64,000 nt of DNA from Streptomyces mirabilis (GCF_039503195.1 NZ_JBCJKP010000001.1:7998001-8062000); one strand, 5' to 3'. Positions 19,083 through 28,784 are shown, numbered from the stretch's first letter. Numbers and translations: made by a program. The notes: generated from the letters alone by a model not told the origin.

Positions 19083-20054
19083 TCAGCGGCGGCCGGCGGG
19101 CGCGCCGCGGCCGACGGTGTCCCGCCATTCGCTGGGCGACATGCCGTACGCGGCCCGGAAGACCCGGCTGAAGTGGGTGGCGCTCATGAACCCCCAGCGG
19201 TTGGCCACCGCCGCGATGGTCCTACCGCCCCTGGCCCGGATCATCAGGTCCCGGCGGCACTCCTCGAGCCGGCGCCGCTGGATCCACCGGCCGACCGAGG
19301 TGCCCTCGTCCTGGAAGAGCCGGTGCAGATAGCGCGCCGAGATGTGATGGGCCTCGGCGATCGTCTCGGGGGACAGGTCCTCGTCGGTCAGATGCAGGTC
19401 GATGAACTCCAGGATCCGGGCCCTCAGCGGTGTCCGGGCGTCGGGCGCCGCGGTGGCGCCCCGGCCCAGCCGCTCGGTGGCGAGGGTGGCCAGCACGTTC
19501 ACGGCGTTCCAGGCGAGCAGCTCGCCGACCGGCGGCCGGGACGAGGAGGCCGTGTCGGCGAGTTCCGACAGGAACGGCGACAGCAGGCTGCCCAGCCGGG
19601 ACACACGGGGTACCGGTGTCCCCGCGAGCCGGGCCACATCGGCCGCGTCGAGCCCGAGCGACTCGTACGGCACGAGGAACACCTTCATGCGGAAACGCTC
19701 GGGGAAGTCGAGCGTCGCCGGACCGTTGGCGTCGTAGAAGCAGATGTCGCCCGGCCCGAGGAAGACGTCCTCGGGCTGCCGCGGAGCGTGCGCGCCGCTC
19801 CCGCCTCGTACGCCTGCCGCACCTCGTACGCCCGCCGCGCCCCTTATGCCTACGAAGAGGTACTCGCCGCTGTCCCGGGCGACCAACCGGTGTGCCCGCC
19901 GGGTCGGGTAGGGCCGGCCCGCCCCGGGCAGCTCCGCGGGCGCCGTGCCCGAGACGACGATGTCGAGGCCCATGGGCATGCGGCACCTACCGGTCTCACC
20001 CGTCTCGTCCGTCTCACCGAGGTCGGTCCGAATGGTGCTGAAACTGGACGTCAT
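19083..20054 (-). CDS. AraC-family transcriptional regulator 1
   Basis: ATG 20054 with GGAGG eight bases upstream gives 323 residues. The N-terminal 180 residues resemble the cupin-like ligand domain of the AraC_binding_2 group. The C-terminal 100 residues hold two helix-turn-helix units, with ISARYLHRLFQDEGTSVGRWI and the closing RVFRAAYGMSPSEWR. A low-complexity GVRGAAGVRGG insert lies near residue 80. The DNA-binding half is closely similar to the second AraC regulator at 22.0-22.8 kb, so they are paralogues. It ends 138 bases before the esterase gene, which it may control. Confidence 0.88.
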   Translation of the reverse strand: MTSSFSTIRTDLGETDETGETGRCRMPMGLDIVVSGTAPAELPGAGRPYPTRRAHRLVARDSGEYLFVGIRGAAGVRGAAGVRGGSGAHAPRQPEDVFLGPGDICFYDANGPATLDFPERFRMKVFLVPYESLGLDAADVARLAGTPVPRVSRLGSLLSPFLSELADTASSSRPPVGELLAWNAVNVLATLATERLGRGATAAPDARTPLRARILEFIDLHLTDEDLSPETIAEAHHISARYLHRLFQDEGTSVGRWIQRRRLEECRRDLMIRARGGRTIAAVANRWGFMSATHFSRVFRAAYGMSPSEWRDTVGRGAPAGRR

Positions 20055-20151
20055 CCGCCGTTGCCTCCGAGTCCTGCCGAACTGTCGAGAGGAGCGACGA
20101 CGCCTCGTGGGACGGTCGTCCACTCCGCTCGGAGCGTAGGTCGGGGCGAGT

Positions 20152-22029
20152 TCAAAAAGAGTGACGCGGGAGTGACAGGGACTCCGTCGCGGCGGCCTCG
20201 GCGGCCTGCGCCAGCTCGGCGGCGAACGCGCGCAGCAGAAGGTGTGCGGTGTAGTGGCCCGGTGCGTCCTCGCGCACGAGATGGGCGTCGGCGAGACGGC
20301 CGAGGATCGGCCGGGCCTCGCCGGGCGTCAGACCGGCGAGGCGGGCGGCGGTGTCCGCCGCGATGCCGGGGCCGGGGTGCAGCGCCACGAGGCGGAAGAG
20401 CCGGGCGTCGGCGGGCGGCAGCGACCGGTGGGACGCGGCGAACGCGGCGCGGGCGTCGGCCGTCCCGTCGACGCCCGCGAAGGCGTCGAGGCTCCCGTGC
20501 GCGGCGCGGAGTTCGGCGGCGAGGGCGGCCAGCGGGAAGTCGGGGCGGCTGATGGCGCGCGCGGCCACGATGGCCAGGGCCAGCGGCAGCCGGCCGCAGC
20601 GGTCGACGATCTCCTCGGTCGCCCCGGGCTCGGCGGCCGACCGCCGTCGGCCGACGCGCAGCGCCAGTGCGGCGCGGGCGTCGGCGGCGGACGGCAGTTC
20701 CAGAGGCAGCGGCCGGGCCCCGGAGGCGATCAGACCGGGCAGCCGGTCACGGCTGGTGACCACGGCCAGACAGCCCGGGGCGGTGGGCAGCAGCGGACGT
20801 ACGTGCTCGGTGCGGGCAGCGTCGTCGAGCACGACGAGGACCCGGCGGTCCGCCAGCAGCTCGCGGTAGAGGTACCTGAGCGCGGCCAGGTCGTCCGGGA
20901 GGTGCCGGGGCGGCGCTCCGAGTGCCACCACCAACCCGCGCAGCGCCTCCACGGGTTCCGGCGCGGGCCCGGCGGCCGCATCGTGGCCGCGCAGCTCCAC
21001 GTAGAGCTGACCGTCCGGGAACCGATGCGCGACCTCATGGGCCCAGTGCACGACCGACGCGGTCTTCCCGACGCCCGCCATTCCGCTGACCAGGATCGTC
21101 CCGGGCGCCCCGGAGGACGCCGCCGCCCCGGCGAGGGCGGTCAGCTCCGCGAGTTCCTCGCTCCGACCGGCGAAGGCCGTGAGGCCGGGCGGCAACTGGG
21201 CGGGTCTGGCGAGGAGTTTCACCGGTTCGGACAGCGCCGTCCCGACCGGTCGGTGCACCGGGGGCGCGGACGCGCGCACCTCCTGACGGAGGACCCGGGT
21301 GTGGGCCTGGCTCAGCTCGGCGCCCGGGGCGACCCGCAACTCCGCTGCCAGCCGGCGCCGTACCTCCTCGTACGCCGTCAGGGCCTCGGCCTGCAGTCCG
21401 CAGGACGCCAGCACCATCACGAGCCGGGCGTGCAGCGACTCGTCCAGGGGTTCGAGGTCGATGGCCCGGCGCAGGCTCGGCAGCACGAGGCCCGCCGTGC
21501 CGCACAGCAGGGCCGCGTCGGCCGCCATCCGGGTGGTGAGCACGAGTTCGTGCTCCACGGCGCGGAACAGGGCGTGCTCGCGAGCCGACGCGGGGAGCCC
21601 CATCGCCACCGGCCCGCGCCACTCGCCGAGGGCCCCGACGAACTGCCGTACCGCCACCTCGGGCCGACCGGTGGCGACCGCCCGCTTGCCCCGCAGGGTG
21701 AGCTCGCGGAACCGCAGCAGATCGATCTCGTCCGGCTCCGCGTCCAGGAGGTAGGCACCGGTGCGGCGCGGCAGACGACGGCCGGGCGCCCGGGGCGGCA
21801 GCCCCGGTTCGAGCAGCCGCCGCAGCGCACCGACGTACCGGCGCACCACGTTCGGGGCGCTGGCCGGCGGACGGCTCGCCCACAGCACATCCACGATCTC
21901 GCTCACCTGCACCGGCCGCCCCGCCCGCACCATGAGCAGCCCCAGGAGGGCGCGTTGCTGCGGGAACCCCAGATCGAGTTCCCGCTCGGCCCGCCGGACC
22001 CGCAACGGACCCAGCACCTCGAACCGCAT
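20152..22029 (-). CDS. SARP/AfsR-type regulator with NB-ARC ATPase domain
   Basis: The start ATG overlaps the stop of the upstream AraC gene (TGATG), giving 625 residues. The layout is an OmpR-like winged helix with MRFEVLGPLRV and LLGLLMVRAGRPVQVSEI, a bacterial transcriptional activation domain to about residue 250, then an NB-ARC ATPase with Walker A SGMAGVGKT. LVVLDDA and TSRDRLPGL follow. It stops after the winged-helix region of the ATPase and lacks the TPR repeats of full AfsR. Such proteins activate secondary-metabolism or development genes by binding heptameric direct repeats. It is translationally coupled to an AraC regulator, which is unusual. Confidence 0.88.
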   Translation of the reverse strand: MRFEVLGPLRVRRAERELDLGFPQQRALLGLLMVRAGRPVQVSEIVDVLWASRPPASAPNVVRRYVGALRRLLEPGLPPRAPGRRLPRRTGAYLLDAEPDEIDLLRFRELTLRGKRAVATGRPEVAVRQFVGALGEWRGPVAMGLPASAREHALFRAVEHELVLTTRMAADAALLCGTAGLVLPSLRRAIDLEPLDESLHARLVMVLASCGLQAEALTAYEEVRRRLAAELRVAPGAELSQAHTRVLRQEVRASAPPVHRPVGTALSEPVKLLARPAQLPPGLTAFAGRSEELAELTALAGAAASSGAPGTILVSGMAGVGKTASVVHWAHEVAHRFPDGQLYVELRGHDAAAGPAPEPVEALRGLVVALGAPPRHLPDDLAALRYLYRELLADRRVLVVLDDAARTEHVRPLLPTAPGCLAVVTSRDRLPGLIASGARPLPLELPSAADARAALALRVGRRRSAAEPGATEEIVDRCGRLPLALAIVAARAISRPDFPLAALAAELRAAHGSLDAFAGVDGTADARAAFAASHRSLPPADARLFRLVALHPGPGIAADTAARLAGLTPGEARPILGRLADAHLVREDAPGHYTAHLLLRAFAAELAQAAEAAATESLSLPRHSF

Positions 22030-22826
22030 CACCTCGTCGAACTCTGCCATTCGCTGGGGGACATGCCGTAGGCGTCCCGGAAGGCGCGGCTGAAGTGCGA
22101 CGGGCTGCTGAACCCCCAGCGCTGCGCCACGGCGGCCACGCTCGGCCTGCGGTTCGCGCCCCGGCCCAGCTCGCGCCGGCACGCGTCCAGCCTGCGCCGC
22201 CGTATCCACTGGCCCACCGTGGTGCCCTCCTGCTGGAAGAGTTTGTGCAGGTAGCGGACGGAGATGTGGTGGGCGAGCGCGATCGACTCCGGTGACAGAT
22301 CCGGATCGGTCAGATGCTCTTCGATGAAGGCCTGGATCCGCGACACCGTCTCGGTACCGACGTCCGACGCGTCGGGGGTTTCCTCCCCGAGGAGTTGCAT
22401 GACGAGCACGGCGACGAGGTCGACGGCGGAGCGGGCGAGCCGGTGGCCCGTCCTCGACCTGCGGAAGTCCGTCTCGGCGGCGAGCGCCGAGAGGAAGTGG
22501 GACACCAGCGCGCCGACACCCTCGTCGCCCCGCACGCGCAGGCCCATGACCCGGTGCAGGTCCGAGGACGACACCCCCAGGTGACCGCGGGGCACCCGGA
22601 AGACCGTCAGCCGGCAAGGGCCGCTGAAACGCAGGTGGTCACGCCGGGCCGGATCGTGGAACACCAGGTCGCCGGGGGCCAGGAACACCTGGGTGCCGCC
22701 CCGTGTCACCGAGACCGAGCCCTGGACGTGCAGTCCCAGGTGCAGGAACGCGTCGTCGGTCGTGTCCGGCAGCCGGAAGAGACGACGGACCGGTGCGGTG
22801 TCGCGTGACGTCACCGAGTCGATCAT
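22029..22826 (-). CDS. AraC-family transcriptional regulator 2
   Basis: The chosen ATG 22826 has GGGAG eight bases before it and yields 265 residues. A sensor-like N-terminal half (VTRGGTQVFLAPGDLVFHDP) precedes a two-HTH domain with ISVRYLHKLFQQEGTTVGQWI and RAFRDAYGMSPSEWQ. The C-terminal half is close to regulator 1 at 19.1 kb. Its stop overlaps the start of the SARP gene by one base. Together with the second SARP upstream, this makes a repeated AraC/SARP arrangement. Confidence 0.88.
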   Translation of the reverse strand: MIDSVTSRDTAPVRRLFRLPDTTDDAFLHLGLHVQGSVSVTRGGTQVFLAPGDLVFHDPARRDHLRFSGPCRLTVFRVPRGHLGVSSSDLHRVMGLRVRGDEGVGALVSHFLSALAAETDFRRSRTGHRLARSAVDLVAVLVMQLLGEETPDASDVGTETVSRIQAFIEEHLTDPDLSPESIALAHHISVRYLHKLFQQEGTTVGQWIRRRRLDACRRELGRGANRRPSVAAVAQRWGFSSPSHFSRAFRDAYGMSPSEWQSSTR

Positions 22827-22957
22827 GAGGACTCCCGAGGTGAGATGTCGGGCCCAGGGCCCTGACTGAGGAAATTCTCGACGTCCATGCTCGCCCTTGT
22901 GGATCGCCGGTGTCCGCGCGGTCCGGGTGTCCGCGCGGTCCGGGCGTTCGCGCGCGT

Positions 22958-25852
22958 TCATGCGGAGCCGAGTCGCTCGGCGCGTTCACGCAGTCGGGCG
23001 CGGACCTGTTCGGCGTCGGGGTGGCCGAGTGCGGTGAACAGGACGAGGGCCGCTCGCCAGGAGTCGCGGGCGCTCGCGTGGTTGCCCATCGCGAGATGGG
23101 TGTCGCCGAGGCGGGTGAGGGTCTCGGCCTCCGGATACGGCACCCCGAGCTCCCGGTAGAGGGAGAGCGCGTTGCGGTAGCCGAGCAGGGCGTGCGGATG
23201 GCGGCCCAGGTGCTGGTAGGCGTAGGCGATGCTGTCCCAGGTGCCCGCCTGGCCGTAGCGGTCCCCCAGGTCCTGAAGCATGGTCAGGGCCTCGAAACAG
23301 TGGCTCAGCGCCTGCCGGTGCTCGCCGAGCAGGGCGTGGTACCAGCCCACGGAGTTGAGGACGCTGGCCTGTGCGGCTCGCAGGCCGGCGCTCCGGAACA
23401 GCTCCAGGGCCAGCTGGTTGTGGCGCAGGGCACCGGGCAGGTCGCCCAGCTGCTCGCTCTCCCAGCCCAGACTCCGGTGGGTGTCGGCCCGTCCGACCGC
23501 GTCTCCCAGTCCGGTGAAGAGCTCCAGAGCGCGTTCGAGACGCGGGCGCGAGCGGTCGTGCAGGCCCAGCCTGCCCTCCGCGCGGGCCAGTGCCCGCAGG
23601 CCGCGGGCCTTCATCGCCGGGTCCCCGAGCCGCTGGGCGGCATCGAGCGCGGTCTGCTCGACGACCGCCCAGTCGTGCCAGGCTCCGCGCCGGTCGAAGA
23701 AGGGCTCGAGGGACCAGGCGAGCAGACAGGCGAGCCGGTCGTGACCGGAGCCCGCGGCCGCGTCGACGACGGCGAGCAGCCCCGCGTGTTCGGCCGTGAG
23801 CCAGGCCAGCGCGGCGGTGTCGTCGGCGAGCGGCTCGGGGACGCTCTCGGGAGCGGGCGGCTCCAGCGGCATCGGGTCGTCGTGCGGGGCGAGCAGCAGA
23901 CCGGCCGCGCGGGCGGTGTGCAGACAGTGCTCGAACAGCCGCCGCACGGCCGCGCCGCGGTCCTCCTCGGAGTCCTGGGTGTGGACGAGTTCGGTGGCGT
24001 GGGCACGCAGCAGGTCGTGGAAGGCGTACCGGCCGGGAGCGTGTTCGTCGAGGAGGTGGACGCCGGTCAGTTCGCTCAACAGCCGCCGGGTTTCGCGCAC
24101 CGGACGTCCGGCGAGGGCGGCCGCGGCCGGTACGGAGAGGTCGGGGCCGGGATGCAGGGCGAGCAGCCGGAAGAGCCGGGCGGCCGGGGCAGAGACGGCG
24201 GCCAGGGACCAGGAGAAGACCGCGGCGACGTCCGCCGAGGTGTCGGGGCGGGCGAAGGCCTCCAGACTGCCGTGCGCCGCGTGCAGTTCGGCGGCGATCG
24301 CCGACAGCGTGAAGTCGGGGTGGGTGGCCGCGCGGGCGGAGACGCAGGCCAGGGCGAGCGGCAGTCCGGCGCACAGAGTGGTGATCTCGGCCACGGCCCA
24401 GGGCTCGGCGTCGATGCGCGCGACGCCCAGCCGCCGGGCGAGGAAGGCGCGGGCCTGGTCGGCGTCGAAGGGACGCAGGGTCAGTGAGCGGGCTCCGTGC
24501 GCGGCCACCAGCCCGGACAGCTGGTTGCGGCTGGTGACGATGGTGAGACACCCGGGGGTGCCGGGCAGCAGCGGTTTCACCTGGTCGGTGTCGCGGGCGT
24601 TGTCCAGCAGGACGAGGAAGCGGCGCCCGGCCAACAGGCTTCGGTAGAGCGCTGCCTGGGCGTCCACGCCGTGCGGGACGCGCTCGGGCGGCACGCCCAG
24701 CGTGTCCAGGAACCCGCGCACGGCCTCGGCCGGATTCATGACGGCGCCCGACGGGTCGAACCCCCGCAGATTGACGTAGAGCTGCCCGTCGGGGAACTGG
24801 TCGGCGACCTGATGGGCCCAGTGCACGGCCAGCGTGGTCTTCCCGATTCCGGCCATGCCGCCGATGGCGCTGATCACCACCGTCTCCGCGGGCGCCCGCT
24901 CACCGGTGAGCGGCCCCAGCACCTCGTCCAGTTCGGGTCCCCGACCGGTGAACGTCGGGAGGTCGTGGGGAAGTTGGGCGGGGGCCGGCATCGGGGGCGT
25001 CCGTGGATCGGCGGTACCCGGGCCCGTTTCATCGGCCTCGGAGGTGACCGCGCCCGTCTCGGCCAGGTCCGTCCGGGACACGTCCGTCGCCGCCGTGCCG
25101 GGGTCGTTCAGCAGCACCGTCCGGTGGGCTTCGCGCAGCTGAGGGCCCGCGTCGATGCCCAGCTCACCGGCGAGCCGGGCACAGGCCTCCCGGTAGGTGC
25201 TCAGCGCCTCGGCACGACGAGTGTCGGCCGCCAGCGTGAGAATCAGCCGTGACAGCAGGGGTTCGTCCAAGGGATGCTCGGCGGCGGCCCTCCGCAATGC
25301 GGGCAGGACCGTGCCCGGGAGACCGGCGAGCAGCGCCGCGTCGGCCGCCTCCCGTACGGCGGTGACGTACTCGCGGCTGAGCAGGCCGAACGCCGCGTGC
25401 GCCCGTACCTCCGCGCCGATCCCGGTGGCGACCGGCCCCTGCCACAGGGACAGCGCCTCGGCGAAAAGCTTCACGCTGCGTGCGGGCGCCCCCTCCGCGG
25501 CGGCCCGCCGGGCCTGGTCCCGCAGTTCACGGAAGCGCAGGAGGTCCAGGGAGCCGCTGTCGGTGAGCAGCCGGTAGCCGCCCGCGTCCCGTACCAGCCA
25601 GCGGCCCGTCGCCCGTGCGGGCAGTCCGGGCTCCAGCAGCCGGCGCAGCGCACCGACGAGACGGTGCACCACGTTGACGGCGCTGTGCGGCGGGCGGTGC
25701 CCCCACAGCGCGCTCACGATCTCGTCCATGCCGACCGGTTGGTCGGCCCGCACCAGCAGCAGCGCCAGCAGTGCCCTCTCCTGAGGACGCCCCAGGTCCA
25801 GTTCGGTTCCCGCCCGCCAGGCACGGACCGGCCCCAGAACCGAGAACCGCAC
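22958..25852 (-). CDS. SARP/AfsR-type regulator with NB-ARC and TPR domains
   Basis: The preferred start is GTG 25852, directly after GCCGGAGCC; a GTG 51 bases further out is possible. The product of about 964 residues has the full AfsR layout: OmpR-like winged helix (VRFSVLGPVRAW), activation domain to about 250, NB-ARC with GGMAGIGKTTL and VLLDNARD, and some six TPR units from about residue 690 to the end (for example LGWESEQLGDLPGALRHNQLAL). It is paralogous to the shorter SARP at 20.2 kb. Its promoter region carries three 14-base direct repeats, possible sites for autoregulation. Confidence 0.9.
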   Translation of the reverse strand: MRFSVLGPVRAWRAGTELDLGRPQERALLALLLVRADQPVGMDEIVSALWGHRPPHSAVNVVHRLVGALRRLLEPGLPARATGRWLVRDAGGYRLLTDSGSLDLLRFRELRDQARRAAAEGAPARSVKLFAEALSLWQGPVATGIGAEVRAHAAFGLLSREYVTAVREAADAALLAGLPGTVLPALRRAAAEHPLDEPLLSRLILTLAADTRRAEALSTYREACARLAGELGIDAGPQLREAHRTVLLNDPGTAATDVSRTDLAETGAVTSEADETGPGTADPRTPPMPAPAQLPHDLPTFTGRGPELDEVLGPLTGERAPAETVVISAIGGMAGIGKTTLAVHWAHQVADQFPDGQLYVNLRGFDPSGAVMNPAEAVRGFLDTLGVPPERVPHGVDAQAALYRSLLAGRRFLVLLDNARDTDQVKPLLPGTPGCLTIVTSRNQLSGLVAAHGARSLTLRPFDADQARAFLARRLGVARIDAEPWAVAEITTLCAGLPLALACVSARAATHPDFTLSAIAAELHAAHGSLEAFARPDTSADVAAVFSWSLAAVSAPAARLFRLLALHPGPDLSVPAAAALAGRPVRETRRLLSELTGVHLLDEHAPGRYAFHDLLRAHATELVHTQDSEEDRGAAVRRLFEHCLHTARAAGLLLAPHDDPMPLEPPAPESVPEPLADDTAALAWLTAEHAGLLAVVDAAAGSGHDRLACLLAWSLEPFFDRRGAWHDWAVVEQTALDAAQRLGDPAMKARGLRALARAEGRLGLHDRSRPRLERALELFTGLGDAVGRADTHRSLGWESEQLGDLPGALRHNQLALELFRSAGLRAAQASVLNSVGWYHALLGEHRQALSHCFEALTMLQDLGDRYGQAGTWDSIAYAYQHLGRHPHALLGYRNALSLYRELGVPYPEAETLTRLGDTHLAMGNHASARDSWRAALVLFTALGHPDAEQVRARLRERAERLGSA

Positions 25853-25890
25853 CGGCTCCGGCCCAATTCGCCCCCTCCTCGAAGAATCCC

Positions 25891-25932
25891 CCAGGGATTC
25901 CACCCCAGGAATTCCACCCCAGGGATTGACCC
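25891..25932. promoter_or_regulatory. three 14-bp direct repeats upstream of the larger SARP gene
   Basis: CCAGGRATTCCACC begins at 25891, 25905 and 25919; the third copy diverges in its last bases. They lie 40-80 bases upstream of the GTG start at 25852, where an activator or the RNA polymerase would bind. Direct repeats are the usual SARP target form, but the published SARP spacing is near one helical turn (11 bases) or a multiple of it, not 14. Confidence 0.55.
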
Positions 25933-26136
25933 TACGTCACAGAGTGTGTTACCGCGCGTCACAGCCCGCCCGGACCTCACGGACGGCTCCAGGCCGCGTT
26001 CTGACCGCCCGGGAACTGAACGGGGTCAGCGTCCGACTCGTGAAGGGGAGCAGGTCTGACCAGGTAGGACGTGGCGGTGGTGCGGATGCGCGGTGAAGGG
26101 AAGAGATTCTCCGGCTGCCTGGCGGCATCGGGTGAC

Positions 26137-26577
26137 GTGAACGTGTCCCTGACGGTACGGAGTCCGCGCGCGGCCGTGTTCGCCGTGCTGTGTGTGCTGC
26201 TCGCCGCCGGGGGACATGTGCCGGCCATGGGCGCGGCGCCCCCCGTGCGGGTGCAGGTCGTCGGCGCTCTGCCGGTCTTCGTGGTCGGCTGTCTGCTGGG
26301 CGGGCGGGAGCGTTCGCTGGTCGGTATCGGCGCTGGGACGCTCGCGGCCCAGGGAGGGCTGCACCTGGCGCTCGACGCCGGTCAGCCGCACGCCGTGATG
26401 GCCCTGCACGGGCTGCGCATGTCCCATACGCACCCCCACTCCCCTGCGCTGACACCGCACGCCACCGCCGTCCATGGCGTGGCGGCCCTGGTGCTGGCCT
26501 GGTGGCTGCGGCGCGGCGAGGCCGCGCTGTGGTCGCTGCTGCGGGCGGCCGGCTGCCCGACGACACCGACCAGTTGA
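26137..26577 (+). CDS. small polytopic membrane protein of unknown function
   Basis: From GTG 26137 the product has 146 residues: a short basic start, then hydrophobic segments around residues 10-30, 43-58, 60-85 and 110-130. A His-rich loop between them reads MSHTHPHSPALTPHATAVHG. Upstream in-frame GTG 26071 and ATG 26086 are also possible; none has a strong ribosome site. Similar His-rich small membrane proteins occur next to copper-handling genes in Streptomyces, but no such gene is adjacent here. Function unknown; metal binding by the loop is only a guess. Confidence 0.6.
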   Translation: MNVSLTVRSPRAAVFAVLCVLLAAGGHVPAMGAAPPVRVQVVGALPVFVVGCLLGGRERSLVGIGAGTLAAQGGLHLALDAGQPHAVMALHGLRMSHTHPHSPALTPHATAVHGVAALVLAWWLRRGEAALWSLLRAAGCPTTPTS

Positions 26578-26679
26578 CCTTCAAGACCCTGCGGACGCTG
26601 GCCGCGGCGGTGTTCGCGGTCCCGCGCAGCCGCTCCGCGGGATCCCGGGCCGAGTAGGCCGGCCGGGACACCGTCCGCG

Positions 26680-27651
26680 TCAGCGTTGCCGGTCGTCGTT
26701 CGGGTCGGTGCGGGGCCGTGAGCGGAAAGTGCGGCGGTAGGTGTCCGGAGGCACGCCGACCGTCCGGTTGAAGTGGCGCCGCAGCGTTGTGGCGGTTCCC
26801 ATGCCGGTGGCTGTCGCGATGGCGTCGACGACGTCGTCGGTGGTCTCCAGCAACTCCTGTGCGCGGCGGATCCGTTGTGTCAGCAGCCATTGCAGCGGAG
26901 TGGTGCCGGTCACCGCCCTGAAGTGGCGGCCCAGATGGCGCGAACTCATCCGGGCCTGGCGCGCCAGGTCCTCCACGGTGAGCGGCCGGTCGAGGCGTTC
27001 GATCACCCAGGGGAGCAGCGCGGCGAGCGGGTGGTCGTCCCGGGTGGGCACCGGGGCGGCGACGAACTGGGCCTGGCCGCCGGCTCGGTGCGGCGGCACG
27101 ACCAGGCGGCGGGCGACGGCGTTGGCGACGGACGAGCCGTGGTCGAGACGGACGAGGTGCAGGCACAGGTCCATCGCGGCGGCCTTGCCGGCGGAGGTGA
27201 GCACGCTGCCGTTGTCCACGTAGAGCACGTCCGGATCGACCTCCACCCGCGGGTAGCGGGCGGCCAGGGCCCCGGTGTGCGCCCAATGGGTGGTCGCGCG
27301 CCTTCCGTCCAGCAGTCCGGCGGCGGCCAGCACGAACGCGCCCGTGCACAGGGAGGCCACGCGCGCCCCCGCCTCGTGGGCCGCACGCACCGCGCCGACG
27401 AGATCGGCGGGCGGGTCCTCGTCGGCGTCCGCCCAGCCGGGAACGATCACGGTGTCGGCATGCCGGAGCCGGTCGAGCCCCTGGTCGGGCTCCAGCCGGA
27501 ACCGGCCGAGCCGTACGGCGTCCGACCCGCAGACCTCGACGTCGTACCAGGGGACGGCCACGTCGACCGGAGCGGCGCCGAACACCTCGTACGCCATGGA
27601 CAGTTCGAACTGCAGCATCCCCTGGGTGACGGCCAGCGCGACGGTAACCAT
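26680..27651 (-). CDS. GlxA-family regulator (DJ-1/PfpI domain plus AraC HTH)
   Basis: ATG 27651 gives 323 residues; a GTG 39 bases upstream is an alternative. The N-terminal 170 residues form a class-I glutamine-amidotransferase-like DJ-1/PfpI fold with the Cys elbow SLCTGAFVLAAAGLL. The C-terminal 110 residues are an AraC-type pair of helix-turn-helix motifs (MSSRHLGRHFRAVTGTTPLQWL). It is divergently arranged to the reductase-ferredoxin-P450 genes with about 100 bases between the starts. It is therefore the likely regulator of that set. Confidence 0.87.
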   Translation of the reverse strand: MVTVALAVTQGMLQFELSMAYEVFGAAPVDVAVPWYDVEVCGSDAVRLGRFRLEPDQGLDRLRHADTVIVPGWADADEDPPADLVGAVRAAHEAGARVASLCTGAFVLAAAGLLDGRRATTHWAHTGALAARYPRVEVDPDVLYVDNGSVLTSAGKAAAMDLCLHLVRLDHGSSVANAVARRLVVPPHRAGGQAQFVAAPVPTRDDHPLAALLPWVIERLDRPLTVEDLARQARMSSRHLGRHFRAVTGTTPLQWLLTQRIRRAQELLETTDDVVDAIATATGMGTATTLRRHFNRTVGVPPDTYRRTFRSRPRTDPNDDRQR

Positions 27652-27752
27652 GTCCGGAATTGTATGGGGGACGTCGTTCCGGACACTCACGACGTGGTGC
27701 CCGCCCCCGCCAGGATGTTCTCAGCGGATCATTCGAGCACGGGGGAGAACCC

Positions 27753-28784
27753 ATGGGATCGGGACAGACGGTGACGGTGTTCGGCGCGTACGGACACACC
27801 GGACGCTTTGTGGTGGCACATCTGCGGGAGCGCGGGTTCGTGCCGGTGCTCTCCGGCCGCGACGCCGGCAAGCTGCGGGCGCTGGCGGCATCCGTCCCCG
27901 GACTCGAGGTCCGGCCGGCGTCCGTCGACGACCCTGCCTCGCTCGACCGTGCCCTGGACGGTGCGGACGCCGTGATCAACTGCGCCGGGCCCTTCGCCGT
28001 GACCGCTGCTTCCGTGATCGAGGCGGCACTGCGCGCCGGGATCCCGTACGTCGATGTGGCGGCCGAGATCGAGGCCAACCTCGACACGTTCACGGACTTC
28101 GCGGACCGCGCCCGCGCGGCGGGAGCGGTGATCGTCCCCGCGATGGCCTTCTACGGCGGCCTCGGCGACCTGCTGGCCACCGCCGCGATGGGGGACTGGA
28201 CGGTGGCCGACGAAGCGAACATCGCGTACGGACTGAGCAGTTGGCACCCCACCTCCGGGACACGCACCGCGGGCACGGTCTCCCAGGAGCGGCGAGGCGG
28301 CCGGCGCGTCCGCCACACGGACGGACGGTTGGAGTACCACGACGACAAGCCGACGCTCCTGAAGTGGCCCTTCCCCGACCCCATGGGCACCAGGGAGGTC
28401 GTCGCGGAGTTCACGATGGCCGACGTGGTCACCATCCCCAGCCACCTCTCCATCCCCGAGGTGCGCACCCACATGACGACCGAAGCGGCCAGGGACCTCT
28501 TTGCCGCGGACACACCGGCGCCGACCGCGGCCGACGAGGACGGGCGGTCCGACCAGACCTTCGTCGTCGACGTCGTCGTACGCTCCGGTGGCACCGAACG
28601 GCGCGCCGTGGCACGCGGCCGGGACATCTACGCCGTCAGCGCGCCGCTCGCGGTGGAGGCGGTCCACCGCATCCTCACCGGCCGGACCCGTACGGTCGGT
28701 GTCGCCTCCGCCGGTGAGCTCTTCGACGCGTCCGACTTCCTGCGCGCCCTGTCCCCGCACATCTCGCTCGAACTGCCCGGGTAG
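27753..28784 (+). CDS. saccharopine-dehydrogenase-like NAD(P)-binding reductase
   Basis: ATG 27753 follows GGGGGAGAACCC and gives 343 residues. The Rossmann motif is VFGAYGHTGRFV (residues 8-19), followed by ADAVINCAGPF and YVDVAAE, the usual marks of the saccharopine dehydrogenase/trans-enoyl reductase family in which many members reduce lipid or metabolite substrates of unknown identity. The C-terminal half is shorter than that of true saccharopine dehydrogenases (about 400 residues or more). It is first in a rightward run with ferredoxin, ferredoxin reductase and P450, so its substrate may be a P450 product or precursor. Confidence 0.8.
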   Translation: MGSGQTVTVFGAYGHTGRFVVAHLRERGFVPVLSGRDAGKLRALAASVPGLEVRPASVDDPASLDRALDGADAVINCAGPFAVTAASVIEAALRAGIPYVDVAAEIEANLDTFTDFADRARAAGAVIVPAMAFYGGLGDLLATAAMGDWTVADEANIAYGLSSWHPTSGTRTAGTVSQERRGGRRVRHTDGRLEYHDDKPTLLKWPFPDPMGTREVVAEFTMADVVTIPSHLSIPEVRTHMTTEAARDLFAADTPAPTAADEDGRSDQTFVVDVVVRSGGTERRAVARGRDIYAVSAPLAVEAVHRILTGRTRTVGVASAGELFDASDFLRALSPHISLELPG

